Notes: generated from the sequence alone by a model not told the origin. Numbered from the stretch's first letter, positions 53,163-61,688 are shown. The stretch: DNA of 64,000 nt from Vibrio hepatarius (GCF_001274785.1 NZ_LHPI01000025.1:1-64000), one strand, 5' to 3'. Numbers and translations: made by a program.

Positions 53163-53219
53163 TTATTGAGAGTTATTATCAAGAAAATACAGAGAAAATC
53201 TTAAATAGAAGGATTTCAA

Positions 53220-53768
53220 ATGGATGCTTTAGATCTATTGCTCAACCGCCGCTCAATCGCCAAGCTCTCTGCGCCAGCACCAGAAGGTAAAGTGCTAGAA
53301 AACATCATCCGTGCAGGTTTGCGTGCGCCAGACCATGCGGGTTTAACACCGTGGCGCTTTGTCATCTCTCAAGGTGAAGGGTTGAACAAACTGTCTGACA
53401 TTCTGGTCAAAGCGGCTGTTGCAGAACAAAGCGACGATGCAGTGGTAGAAAAAGTCAAGAATGCGCCGTTTCGTGCTCCTATGGTAATTACAGTGATCGC
53501 GAAAGTGACCGAACACGAAAAAGTGCCTGCACTTGAGCAATACCTCTCCGCCGGTTGTGCGGTGCAAGCGATGCAAATGGCTGCGGTTGCTCAGGGCTTC
53601 CAAGGTTTTTGGCGCTCAGGTAAATGGATGTTCCATGAAGAGGTACATAAAGCATTTGGCTTAGAGGGCGGCGATGAGATCGTGGGCTTCTTATACATAG
53701 GGACACCGGGCTGCACACCAATGAAAGTGCCAGAAAGAAATCTAAGCAAGTTCGTTGAATACTTGTAA
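53220..53768 (+). CDS. YdjA-type NAD(P)H nitroreductase
   Basis: 182 residues, single-domain FMN nitroreductase of the YdjA group (E. coli YdjA is 183). FMN-binding Arg/Ser in LLNRRSIAKLSAPAP, ligand-pocket segment RAPDHAGLTPWRFVIS, and the C-terminal GTPGCTPMKVPER. Physiological substrate is unknown. Converges on the LysR gene. Confidence 0.9.
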   Translation: MDALDLLLNRRSIAKLSAPAPEGKVLENIIRAGLRAPDHAGLTPWRFVISQGEGLNKLSDILVKAAVAEQSDDAVVEKVKNAPFRAPMVITVIAKVTEHEKVPALEQYLSAGCAVQAMQMAAVAQGFQGFWRSGKWMFHEEVHKAFGLEGGDEIVGFLYIGTPGCTPMKVPERNLSKFVEYL

Positions 53769-53816
53769 GTCCGGTTAACCCAGAATAACAAGGTGTTGTT
53801 CTGTGTATCCCAGATA

Positions 53817-53847
53817 GAAAAAGAGCTTGGTCATTCCAAGCTCTTTT
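53817..53847. terminator. Bidirectional terminator between nitroreductase and LysR genes
   Basis: Stem AAAAGAGCTTGG/CCAAGCTCTTTT with loop TCATT, A and T runs on both sides. Confidence 0.88.
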
Positions 53848-53852
53848 GCGTT

Positions 53853-54728
53853 CTAGTGAATGTTGTAGGCAATCACAAAGTCGATAAACAGGCGCACTTT
53901 TTCTGGCAAGTGGTCCTTGTGGTTGTAAAGCATGTAAATGTCACGCGGGTTTGCGCTCCAATCTTCTAATACCCGCACTAAGCTTCCGTCTGCCATGTAT
54001 TCACGCAACATCACGTTAGGCATCAGGGTGATCCCCAAACCGTTCGAGCATGCGCTACGCACCACATCCAACGTGTTGGCTTGGAAACGTCCTTTGTCAT
54101 TGTTCACAACCGTTTCGCCGTTTTGGTTGGTCAACTGCCATTTTAACAGCGGTGAGCCTTTAAGCAGGCTGTGTTGGTGTAGCTCTTCAGCGTGTTTTGG
54201 TGCGGGGTTGTTTTTCAGGTAGCTCGGACAAGCCACCAGGATGTCTTCTACGGAGCTGATTTTACGCGCGATAAGGCTAGAATCGCGTTGTGGGCCAACA
54301 CGAAAAATCACGTCCCATTCGGTTGGATCAAGTTGTTCGGAATGGTTGCTGGTGGTAAGTACGATATTGATGTCCGGGTACTGCTGCATAAAAGCATTGA
54401 ACATCGGCATCATCATACGCTTGGTCAAGTTAGAAGGTGCAGTAATACGGATTTTCCCTGCTGCGCCACGGCATTCATCAGAGATTCCTTCAGCTGTCGA
54501 GGTCAGACGATCTAGTAGAGGAGAACACTCATTGTAGAAGCGCTCGCCAGCTTCGGTAAGGGAAAGCTTGCGCGCGTGTCTATTTAACAGACGTAAGTTT
54601 AGAGAGTCCTCTAGAGCTTGTATACGTCGAGTAATCGTTGCAACTGGAATCATGTTTTTTCGTGAAGTTGCAGTGTAGCTTCCATTTTCGACCACAAGTC
54701 TAAATAGGTTGAGATCATCTAATTTCAT
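53853..54728 (-). CDS. LysR-family transcriptional regulator
   Basis: 291 residues. N-terminal winged HTH (MKLDDLNLFRLVVENGSYTATSRKN, ATITRRIQALEDSLNLRLLNR), linker helix, then the LysR substrate domain starting GAAGKIRITAPSNL. Similar regulators in vibrios act on neighbouring or unlinked metabolic genes; the effector is not predictable. ATG at 54728 was chosen; a GTG four codons earlier is possible and neither has a strong ribosome binding site. Divergent from rssB across 237 bp. Confidence 0.88.
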   Translation of the reverse strand: MKLDDLNLFRLVVENGSYTATSRKNMIPVATITRRIQALEDSLNLRLLNRHARKLSLTEAGERFYNECSPLLDRLTSTAEGISDECRGAAGKIRITAPSNLTKRMMMPMFNAFMQQYPDINIVLTTSNHSEQLDPTEWDVIFRVGPQRDSSLIARKISSVEDILVACPSYLKNNPAPKHAEELHQHSLLKGSPLLKWQLTNQNGETVVNNDKGRFQANTLDVVRSACSNGLGITLMPNVMLREYMADGSLVRVLEDWSANPRDIYMLYNHKDHLPEKVRLFIDFVIAYNIH

Positions 54729-54965
54729 TGTATCAGACACATTTTTTTACTAATTCGGGTAATTTATATCTATATCACGTGTCAAAGCTTGAGTCACATC
54801 AACTGTTTCACCGATATTCGATATTCCATACATATAGTATGCAACACAGTCGAATAGTGGAAGATTTGTATAAACAGCCGTAAAGGACTACTTTTTAATA
54901 AGTGCTTAAATTATCAAATAACAATAACAATTAGTCGTACCTTGGGTTGTGTGAGGCAAAGGTTT

Positions 54966-56066
54966 ATGTACAAAACAACGGAAGTGTCACCCAGTGATGT
55001 TGCCAGCATCACTCCGGGGGACAAGTTAATCATGTTGGTTGACGATGACCCTATATTCCGCCGGATTACTTCGGCATATCTGCATAGTGGCGGCTACAAA
55101 GTCGTTGAAGCGAAAGATGGCCTAGATGGGCTGCGTAAGTTGCGTGACGTCGAACCCGATCTCATCATGTGTGATCTCTCGATGCCCGTACTTGATGGTA
55201 TCGAATTTGTCGAAGAAGTGAGTTTAGAGTATCCGTCATTACCTCTAATCGTTGTGTCTGCGACAGAAGATATGTCTGACGTCGCAAGTGCGCTCAAATA
55301 CGGTATCAAAGATTTTCTGCCTAAGCCGATCAACAACCACAAGCATCTGATGTGTGCGATTGAGAATACGCTAGAAGACTCCGACCGCCACGTTGGTGAT
55401 TTGCGCGATTTCTCTAGTCAGTGGTTTCGCGTTGATAGCGGAGATGTTCCTGAAGAACAAGAGTTGCACTGGCATTTAGAGTTTTTACAACAGAACCGCA
55501 ATGCGGCGAGAGATCTGCTGCACGCGCTGTTGCCTGAGAAAGATACCTCGCAGGGTGATTGGAAGTGCGGCTACCGCTTACTGCAATCTGCTGAATCCAT
55601 GCCTGTGGTGTTTGATTATGCCTGGTTGATGAACGGGCAATTCGCGTTCTATTTAGTGGATTCAGATACACCAAATGGCGATGGCGCAGCGACAACCTTG
55701 TTAGTGCGGGCGATGTTCCACGACTACTTGCGAAACCTGAAGAGCTTTAATGCCGATCTTAAAGATCTGGCGTATCTGATAGAGAAGGGGATCCACTGCT
55801 CTCAATGTTCGGCTCCAGTCAAAGCGCTATTTGGTGTGGCTAACCTGTCTGAAGGAACGTTATCGCTGTTGCCTGCTGGTTTAGAATGCCAATGGTCGAA
55901 CGGTCATGTGTCGCAGCATGTCTCTTCAGGTGTTCTGCTTGGTGAAAATTGCACCAGAAATTTCATTACCGATGACCTAGCGATTCATTCTGCTTGCCAG
56001 GTGACGCTAAGTTGCTTAGGCTCATGCAGTTTTAGCTTAGATATTTACCGCGGAGGTAGTGCTTAG
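54966..56066 (+). CDS. rssB: RssB-like response regulator (RpoS adaptor family)
   Basis: 366 residues. Receiver domain with phosphoacceptor Asp70 (LIMCDLSMPVLDG), VVSATEDMSDVASALKYGIKDFLPKPI closely tracking E. coli RssB, and a C-terminal degenerate PP2C-like domain (GQFAFYLVDSDTPNGDGAATTLLVRAMF matches NDLAFYCLDVT...LLLRALF of RssB). In E. coli RssB delivers RpoS to ClpXP. The PP2C part lacks the metal-binding aspartates, as in RssB. AAAGG precedes ATG 54966. Whether it targets RpoS in vibrios is not established by the sequence. Confidence 0.75.
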   Translation: MYKTTEVSPSDVASITPGDKLIMLVDDDPIFRRITSAYLHSGGYKVVEAKDGLDGLRKLRDVEPDLIMCDLSMPVLDGIEFVEEVSLEYPSLPLIVVSATEDMSDVASALKYGIKDFLPKPINNHKHLMCAIENTLEDSDRHVGDLRDFSSQWFRVDSGDVPEEQELHWHLEFLQQNRNAARDLLHALLPEKDTSQGDWKCGYRLLQSAESMPVVFDYAWLMNGQFAFYLVDSDTPNGDGAATTLLVRAMFHDYLRNLKSFNADLKDLAYLIEKGIHCSQCSAPVKALFGVANLSEGTLSLLPAGLECQWSNGHVSQHVSSGVLLGENCTRNFITDDLAIHSACQVTLSCLGSCSFSLDIYRGGSA

Positions 56067-56161
56067 ACGCAGCCTTTTGTCGTTTTAAAATCTTAATAAC
56101 CTTATTATTACTCGGTGTTTGTGACAAAAGTAATAGGGTATAGTCTGCCCCAAACAAAAAA

Positions 56162-56196
56162 GACCCAAAAAGTTAACCTGCGATTAACTTCGGGTC
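56162..56196 (+). other. Hairpin in the leader of the 43-residue protein gene
   Basis: GACCC(56162-56166)...GTTAA(56172-56176) CCTGCGA TTAAC(56184-56188)...GGGTC(56192-56196) folds as a two-part stem. A TATAGT box lies about 20 bp upstream, so the hairpin would be near the 5' end of the transcript. No T-run follows; not a terminator. Confidence 0.5.
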
Positions 56197-56230
56197 GATA
56201 AATAGTCACCTACATTAGAGAAGTAATCCC

Positions 56231-56362
56231 ATGGCAGATCAAGATTTTAAAGAACCGTATAATATCTTTTACTTTTTTGGATTTATTGCAGCCCTATTAA
56301 TCCCAACACTTCCAGCGACTCTGACTTGGATTCGCGTTGTTAACGGATACGCGGGCTACTAA
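56231..56362 (+). CDS. Small single-pass membrane protein (43 residues)
   Basis: Starts MADQDFKEPYNIFYFF and ends RVVNGYAGY, with one hydrophobic segment (FGFIAALLIPTLPATLTWI) near residues 15-34. A normal ATG, a -10-like TATAGT about 90 bp upstream and a folded leader support expression. I recognise no named family. It precedes the DUF454 gene by only 17 bp, and the two probably form an operon, so translation of this one may help the next start. Confidence 0.7.
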   Translation: MADQDFKEPYNIFYFFGFIAALLIPTLPATLTWIRVVNGYAGY

Positions 56363-56379
56363 TTAGACCGGAGCGTACC

Positions 56380-56772
56380 ATCAGTATTCGTAGACTTGGT
56401 TTAAATATTGTTGGTAGCTTAAGTTTGTGCCTGGGTTTTCTGGGCATATTTCTACCAATCCTTCCTACTACTCCTTTTGTCCTTCTGGCAAGCGCGTGTT
56501 TCATGCGTAGTAGCCCTACATTTCATCGTTGGCTTCATCAACACAAAACCTTTGGTCCCATTCTCGATAATTGGCATCAGCATCGTGCGGTAACCAACAA
56601 AGTAAAATGGCGCGGCGCAGTGTGTATGGTGGCCAGTTTTACGTTCTCGATCTGGATTGTTCCTCATTATTGGTTAAAGGTTGCACTAGTTGTCATGCTG
56701 ATAATCTTGCTGAGCTGGTTTATTCGGCTGCCTGTGATGGAGCACCTTGCTGATGAGCAAGAAAATCACTAA
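56380..56772 (+). CDS. YbaN/DUF454 inner membrane protein, non-AUG start
   Basis: DUF454 core GFLGIFLPILPTTPFVLLASACFMRSSPTFHRWL is intact, followed by two more hydrophobic segments. The conserved N-terminal stretch RRLGLNIVGSLSL is encoded, but the frame has no ATG, GTG or TTG between the stop at 56341 and a TTG at 56425, which falls inside the first membrane helix. ATC at 56380 has GGAG six bases upstream (130-residue product); ATT at 56386 is an alternative. Using TTG 56425 would give 115 residues without the basic RR start. E. coli ybaN also lies beside apt-dnaX. Function unknown. Confidence 0.75.
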   Translation: MSIRRLGLNIVGSLSLCLGFLGIFLPILPTTPFVLLASACFMRSSPTFHRWLHQHKTFGPILDNWHQHRAVTNKVKWRGAVCMVASFTFSIWIVPHYWLKVALVVMLIILLSWFIRLPVMEHLADEQENH

Positions 56773-56788
56773 GATTGCAAAGAAGCGT

Positions 56789-56820
56789 GCCCACCTTCGA
56801 GTGGGCGTTTGTATTTTTAG
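56789..56820 (+). terminator. Hairpin after the DUF454 gene, probable terminator
   Basis: Stem GCCCAC/GTGGGC with loop CTTCGA, then GTTTGTATTTTT; the T-run is interrupted, so strength is uncertain. Confidence 0.6.
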
Positions 56821-56842
56821 GCACAGTTATCTTTAGTCAGCG

Positions 56843-56860
56843 ATTCGATTCACATCGAAT
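56843..56860. promoter_or_regulatory. Perfect palindrome upstream of apt
   Basis: ATTCGAT-TCAC-ATCGAAT, about 87 bp before the apt start, in the expected promoter zone. Looks like a repressor operator; regulator unknown. Confidence 0.4.
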
Positions 56861-56946
56861 AGGTATGTTGTGCAGAGAACCAACGCTATTGCTTGAAAAT
56901 TACGATTATACCAATCTCCAAGCTTAGCCAATCTAAGTAGTGAATT

Positions 56947-57492
56947 ATGACAACAGACACAATCTCTCTGATCAAATCCAGTATCAAAAGCATTCCAGAT
57001 TACCCAAAACCAGGCATTCTATTCCGTGACGTGACCAGCTTGATGGAAGACGCGGCGGCGTACAAAGCGACAATTGATCTGCTGGTTGCTAAGTACAAAG
57101 ATATGGGTTTCACCAAAGTTGTGGGTACAGAAGCTCGTGGCTTCTTGTTCGGTGCACCACTTGCACTAGAGCTAGGTGTTGGTTTTGTGCCTGTTCGTAA
57201 ACCAGGCAAACTACCACGTGAGACGGTTGCTCAAACTTACGAACTTGAATACGGTGTGGACACGCTAGAGATTCATACTGATGCGATTTCTCAGGGTGAC
57301 AAAGTATTGGTTGTGGATGACCTACTGGCAACCGGCGGCACGATTGAAGCAACCACTAAACTCATCCGTCAGCTTGGTGGTGAAGTCGAGCATGCAGCGT
57401 TCGTTATTAACCTACCTGAAATCGGTGGTGAAAAGCGTTTGGAAGGTCTGGGTCTTAACGTTTACAGCATTTGTGAGTTTGAAGGTCACTAA
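56947..57492 (+). CDS. apt: Adenine phosphoribosyltransferase
   Basis: 181 residues. PRPP-binding motif VLVVDDLLATGGT and the family start IPDYPKPGILFRDVTSLMED; GTEARGFLFGAPLALELGVGF follows. Makes AMP from adenine and PRPP in purine salvage. ATG at 56947. dnaX begins 12 bp after its stop, the same apt-dnaX-ybaB-recR order as E. coli. Confidence 0.97.
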   Translation: MTTDTISLIKSSIKSIPDYPKPGILFRDVTSLMEDAAAYKATIDLLVAKYKDMGFTKVVGTEARGFLFGAPLALELGVGFVPVRKPGKLPRETVAQTYELEYGVDTLEIHTDAISQGDKVLVVDDLLATGGTIEATTKLIRQLGGEVEHAAFVINLPEIGGEKRLEGLGLNVYSICEFEGH

Positions 57493-57504
57493 TCGGGATT
57501 ATTC

Positions 57505-59655
57505 ATGAGTTATCTTGCCTTAGCGCGAAAATGGCGTCCTACAAAATTTAATGAAGTTGTAGGACAAGGCCATGTTTTAACCGCACTAGAAAACGCTTTA
57601 GCACAAAACAGGCTCCACCACGCTTACCTATTCAGCGGTACTCGCGGCGTTGGTAAAACCACTATTGGTCGTCTGTTTGCCAAAGGTTTGAACTGTGAGA
57701 CAGGGATTACCGCGACGCCGTGTGGTGAGTGCGATACCTGTAAAGAAATCGACCAAGGTCGTTTTGTTGACCTACTCGAAATCGACGCAGCCTCGCGCAC
57801 TAAGGTCGAAGATACTCGTGAACTGCTCGACAACGTTCAGTACAAACCTGCGCGTGGCCGTTTCAAAGTTTATCTAATCGATGAAGTTCACATGCTCTCG
57901 CGCCACAGTTTTAACGCGCTGCTTAAAACGTTGGAAGAGCCACCTGAGTATGTGAAGTTCTTATTGGCAACGACGGATCCGCAAAAACTGCCAGTGACGA
58001 TTTTGTCACGCTGCTTGCAGTTCCACCTCAAGCCAATTAGTGTCGACACCATTCACCAGCAGCTTGACCATATTTTGGCGCAAGAACAAGTTACTTCAGA
58101 GCCAAGAGCGTTGGGCATGATTGCTCACGCGGCCGACGGTAGTATGCGTGATGCGTTAAGCCTGACAGACCAAGCGATTGCATTGGGCAACGGCAGTGTA
58201 CTGAAAGACAGCGTCGCGCACATGCTAGGTACGCTGGATACCGACCAAGCTCTGCACCTGCTTGAAGCGATCAGCTCTAAGCAACCTCAGAGCGCTTTGG
58301 ACAGTATCGCGCAACTGGCTCAGAATGGTGTTGAGTGGGATGGATTGCTGCAGCAATTGGCGAGTCAGTTACACCGCCTTGCGATGTACCAAGCGTTGCC
58401 ATCAACGTTGGACAAAACCCAACCTGACGCTGAAAAGATCGAGTTGCTTAGCCGCGCTTTGTCTCCGCAAGATGTGCAGCTTTATTACCAAATTGCGTTG
58501 AAAGGCCGTCAAGATTTACCGCTTGCGCCGTCTGAGCGTATCGGTCTAGAGATGGTCGTGCTGCGTATGATGGCGTTCAGACCGGCTTCTCAGCCGCAAG
58601 CGAATGTGATTTCTACGCAGCCACAAACTGCGCCAGAGCAGCCATCACATCCAACTCCGAGTGCCCAGAACGCAGCACCGACTGCACAACCGCAGCCAAA
58701 ACCAGTGAAAGCTGAAGCGCCAGCAGCACCAGCATCTAGTGCACCAAGTGCGCCACCAGAGCCTGATTACAGTGACATGGCGCCGCCAAGCTACAGCAAC
58801 GAACCACCGCAGTACGATGCGCCGCCAATGTATGATGAACCTCAACATGAGATGGCTCCGCCACAGTATGACGTGCCACCTGAGCCTAGACCTGTGCAAC
58901 AGTCTCGACCTGAGCCCCAAGCACAAAACCAGAGTTCATCGCCGATTAGCGGCTTGCGTCATCAATTGCGCTCGCAGCGTAAAGGCTTAAGTTCTAGCGG
59001 CGACGGTAACGCGCCAAAAAAGGCTAAAACGGCATCTGCAAAACCAGAATCAGTCCTCGACCGTGTTGCACAAAAACGCGGGGGAACTGGGCAGGTGTCG
59101 TCATTGTCAAACCCAAATCAAGTAGCGACACCTGAGCCAGCGAAAGACGAACCGTATCAGTGGAAGCCAACGTTGCCGCAAAAAGAGCAGGTCAACAAAG
59201 AGCTAACACCGACGCAACTGAAAAAAGCGCTGGAACACGAAAAAACACCAGAAATGTCTCAAAAGCTGGTGGATGAAAGCCGAGAGCAAAATGAATGGGC
59301 GAGCTTGATCAGCCGCTTGCAAACCGCGAAGCTGACTGAACAGTTGGCGCTGAACTCTCATTTTGAGAAAAACGGTTCATCGATTTCGCTGACTTTGCGC
59401 CCTGAGCAAGCGCATCTGAATACCGATAAAGCGCAAAGTGAGTTGCTACAAGCACTCAACGAAGCGTTGGGTGAAGAGTGCCACTTAAGCGTAGAAGTGG
59501 GAGACGCGGGTGAAACGCCACTAGAACTCAGAGACAAACTGTATCAAGGCAAGCTGCAACAAGCATTTACCAGCTTAGAAAACGATGCAAATGTGAAGTT
59601 TATCGAGACGCGCTTTGCCGCTCAGCTTGATAAAGACAGCGTAAGACCGATTTAA
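57505..59655 (+). CDS. dnaX: DNA polymerase III subunits tau and gamma (DnaX)
   Basis: 716 residues for tau. AAA+ clamp loader domain with Walker A GTRGVGKTT (45-53), zinc ligands Cys64, Cys73, Cys76 and Cys79, Walker B LIDEVHML, and sensor ATTDPQKLP. A long Pro/Gln-rich linker (about 365-500) precedes the tau-specific domains that bind helicase and the polymerase core. An A AAA AAG slip site at 59016 with a -1 frame stop shortly after would yield a gamma form of 507 residues. Confidence 0.97.
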   Translation: MSYLALARKWRPTKFNEVVGQGHVLTALENALAQNRLHHAYLFSGTRGVGKTTIGRLFAKGLNCETGITATPCGECDTCKEIDQGRFVDLLEIDAASRTKVEDTRELLDNVQYKPARGRFKVYLIDEVHMLSRHSFNALLKTLEEPPEYVKFLLATTDPQKLPVTILSRCLQFHLKPISVDTIHQQLDHILAQEQVTSEPRALGMIAHAADGSMRDALSLTDQAIALGNGSVLKDSVAHMLGTLDTDQALHLLEAISSKQPQSALDSIAQLAQNGVEWDGLLQQLASQLHRLAMYQALPSTLDKTQPDAEKIELLSRALSPQDVQLYYQIALKGRQDLPLAPSERIGLEMVVLRMMAFRPASQPQANVISTQPQTAPEQPSHPTPSAQNAAPTAQPQPKPVKAEAPAAPASSAPSAPPEPDYSDMAPPSYSNEPPQYDAPPMYDEPQHEMAPPQYDVPPEPRPVQQSRPEPQAQNQSSSPISGLRHQLRSQRKGLSSSGDGNAPKKAKTASAKPESVLDRVAQKRGGTGQVSSLSNPNQVATPEPAKDEPYQWKPTLPQKEQVNKELTPTQLKKALEHEKTPEMSQKLVDESREQNEWASLISRLQTAKLTEQLALNSHFEKNGSSISLTLRPEQAHLNTDKAQSELLQALNEALGEECHLSVEVGDAGETPLELRDKLYQGKLQQAFTSLENDANVKFIETRFAAQLDKDSVRPI
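59016..59027 (+). promoter_or_regulatory. Programmed -1 frameshift site in dnaX
   Basis: AAAAAAG at 59016-59022 sits in the zero frame as xxA AAA AAG, identical to the E. coli dnaX slip site. After a -1 shift the next codons are GGC and TAA (59025-59027), ending a 507-residue gamma subunit. No clear upstream Shine-Dalgarno stimulator or strong downstream stem-loop is obvious, so efficiency is uncertain. Confidence 0.8.
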
Positions 59656-59661
59656 TTTTGC

Positions 59662-59689
59662 GGGGTTGAAAGCCACGCTTTTCGACCCC
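59662..59689 (+). other. Hairpin between dnaX and ybaB
   Basis: GGGGTTGAAA/TTTCGACCCC, ten pairs including one G-U, eight-base loop. No T-run follows on the plus strand, so it may be an mRNA-stabilising element or weak attenuator. Confidence 0.4.
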
Positions 59690-59763
59690 ATCTAATAACG
59701 AAACGACAAGCTAGATACTAAAATCAATAAGTAGATTTGGTATCAACAACCAGAGAGATAAAC

Positions 59764-60093
59764 ATGTTTGGTAAAGGCGGTATGGGCAACCTAATGAAGC
59801 AAGCCCAGCAAATGCAAGAACGTATGCAAAAGCTTCAAGAAGAAATTGCGAATATGGAAGTAACCGGCGAGTCTGGTGCTGGTCTTGTTAAAGTTACTAT
59901 TACTGGTAGCCATAGCGTACGTCGCGTGCATATCGATGAAAGTCTGATGGAAGATGACAAAGAGATGCTAGAAGACTTGATTGCTGCTGCGTTTAACGAT
60001 GCGGCACGTCGTGTTGAAGAAACTCAGAAAGAGAAAATGGCTGATGTAACTGGCGGTATGCAATTACCACCAGGCATGAAGATGCCATTCTAA
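59764..60093 (+). CDS. ybaB: YbaB/EbfC nucleoid-associated protein
   Basis: 109 residues, typical YbaB length. MFGKGGMGNLMKQAQQMQERMQKLQEEIA is the family start; VKVTITGSHSVRRVHID follows. A dimeric DNA-binding protein of tweezer shape, usually between dnaX and recR. ATG at 59764 with GAGAGA upstream was chosen over an earlier start. Confidence 0.96.
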   Translation: MFGKGGMGNLMKQAQQMQERMQKLQEEIANMEVTGESGAGLVKVTITGSHSVRRVHIDESLMEDDKEMLEDLIAAAFNDAARRVEETQKEKMADVTGGMQLPPGMKMPF

Positions 60094-60109
60094 CCAGCAA
60101 GGGTAGTTA

Positions 60110-60709
60110 ATGCGCACCAGTCATATGCTGGAGCAATTGATGGAGGCCTTACGTTGTCTGCCTGGGGTTGGTCCCAAGTCGGCTCAGCGTATGGCCTTTC
60201 ATTTGTTACAGCGAGATAGAAAAGGCGGCTTACAGCTTGCTGATGCTCTGAGTCAGGCGATGACAGAAATTGGTCACTGTTCAGAGTGCCGCACTTTTAC
60301 TGAAGAAGATATCTGTCACATTTGTACTAACCCGAAACGTCAAGAAAACGGTCAGATCTGTGTGGTAGAAAGCCCAGCGGATATTGCTGCCGTTGAAGCT
60401 ACAGGGCAGTTCTCCGGTCGTTACTTTGTATTGATGGGGCACTTGTCGCCGTTAGATGGTATCGGTCCAAGTGATATTGGCTTAGACGTGTTGGATTACC
60501 GTTTACGTCGTGGTGACGTTACAGAAGTGATCTTGGCGACCAACCCGACGGTTGAAGGCGAGGCGACGGCGCACTATATTGCCGAGCTGTGCCGAGAGCA
60601 CCAAGTTGCGGCGAGTCGAATCGCCCATGGTGTGCCCGTTGGCGGTGAACTTGAGTTGGTGGATGGTACAACGCTATCGCACTCGTTACTCGGTCGACAA
60701 AAGCTTTAA
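60110..60709 (+). CDS. recR: Recombination mediator RecR
   Basis: 199 residues. HhH motif LPGVGPKSAQRMAFHLL, zinc finger Cys57, Cys60, Cys69 and Cys72, Toprim domain with VVESPADIAAVEATGQFSG. RecR with RecO and RecF loads RecA on SSB-coated gaps. Begins 16 bp after ybaB; last gene of the apt-dnaX-ybaB-recR group. Confidence 0.97.
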   Translation: MRTSHMLEQLMEALRCLPGVGPKSAQRMAFHLLQRDRKGGLQLADALSQAMTEIGHCSECRTFTEEDICHICTNPKRQENGQICVVESPADIAAVEATGQFSGRYFVLMGHLSPLDGIGPSDIGLDVLDYRLRRGDVTEVILATNPTVEGEATAHYIAELCREHQVAASRIAHGVPVGGELELVDGTTLSHSLLGRQKL

Positions 60710-60721
60710 GCGAACAAATGT

Positions 60722-60754
60722 AAAAAGCCGCAGCAATCGCTGCGGCTTTTCTTT
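60722..60754. terminator. Bidirectional terminator between recR and aqpZ
   Basis: Stem AAAAAGCCGCAGC/GCTGCGGCTTTT with loop AATC, T-run on the right and A-run on the left. Confidence 0.9.
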
Positions 60755-60779
60755 TGTATTTCTCTATTGAATATAGAAA

Positions 60780-61475
60780 CTAGGCTTGTTTAGCGGAGAA
60801 AAGCGAGCGGTAAGCCACCGCACCAATGATCGCGCCGACGATTGGAGCGACCCAGAATAACCAGAGCTGCGAAGTTGCCCAGTCACCGACATAAACCGCA
60901 ACCGCAGTGCTGCGCGCAGGGTTTACTGAAGTGTTGGTCACCGGAATGCTGATTAAGTGGATCAAAGTAAGGCCAAGACCGATCGCGATTGGTGCAAATC
61001 CTTGTGGAGCACGTTCATCAGTTGCACCCATGATAATAATTAGGAACATCATCGTCATCACGACTTCTGAAATCAGTGCTGCAGTCATTGAGTACTGACC
61101 AGGAGAGTGTTCACCAAAGCCGTTGGCTGCAAAACCAGACGCTGCTACATCAAAGCCAGCCTGACCCTTTGCGATAAAGTAAAGCACCGTCGCGGCAATA
61201 AGACCGCCAATCACTTGTGACACGATGTAAGGACCCACGTGTTTAGCCTCGAAACGGCCACCCGCCCATAAACCAATCGTAACTGCTGGGTTGAGGTGAC
61301 AACCAGAAATATGACCAATAGCGAACGCCATTGTCATTACCGTCAGACCAAATGCCAGTGCCACGCCCAGTAGGCCGATACCGACGTCTGGGAAGCCAGC
61401 CGCAAGCACTGCACTACCACAACCGCCCAGTACTAGCCAAAACGTACCAAATGACTCTGCAATATATTTATTCAT
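60780..61475 (-). CDS. aqpZ: Aquaporin Z
   Basis: 231 residues, same length as E. coli AqpZ. Six membrane helices and the two pore motifs HLNPAVT and NPARS. Selectivity residues are consistent with a water channel rather than a glycerol channel. The start MNKYIAESFGTFW has AGGA six bases upstream; a longer reading from 61664 adds 63 residues not seen in the family and was rejected. Confidence 0.96.
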   Translation of the reverse strand: MNKYIAESFGTFWLVLGGCGSAVLAAGFPDVGIGLLGVALAFGLTVMTMAFAIGHISGCHLNPAVTIGLWAGGRFEAKHVGPYIVSQVIGGLIAATVLYFIAKGQAGFDVAASGFAANGFGEHSPGQYSMTAALISEVVMTMMFLIIIMGATDERAPQGFAPIAIGLGLTLIHLISIPVTNTSVNPARSTAVAVYVGDWATSQLWLFWVAPIVGAIIGAVAYRSLFSAKQA

Positions 61476-61656
61476 GGGTTTCCTATAATAATTGTTTGGA
61501 AGACCCCGGAAAGATAGTTGAGAAATGTCAGCAACGTGTGAGTGATAGTTAGAAATTGTAAGAGTTAGAGAGGTAGCGAGATAAAATCTCAAAAACGAAA
61601 CAGCTAATTTGTCAGATTTTCCGACTTTGTTGAATTTGCTTCCAATAAATGGGAGG

Positions 61657-61688
61657 CGCCACACACCGAATACAGGCGATGTGGCGCA
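61657..61688 (-). other. Hairpin after the DUF2860 gene
   Basis: GCGCCACA/TGTGGCGC with a 16-base loop, just beyond the stop of the minus-strand DUF2860 gene. The T-run is missing, so termination by this element is uncertain. Confidence 0.4.

Noticed and set aside
61476..61664. N-terminal extension of AqpZ by 63 residues
   Set aside because: Not found in aquaporins; the ATG at 61475 has a good ribosome binding site.
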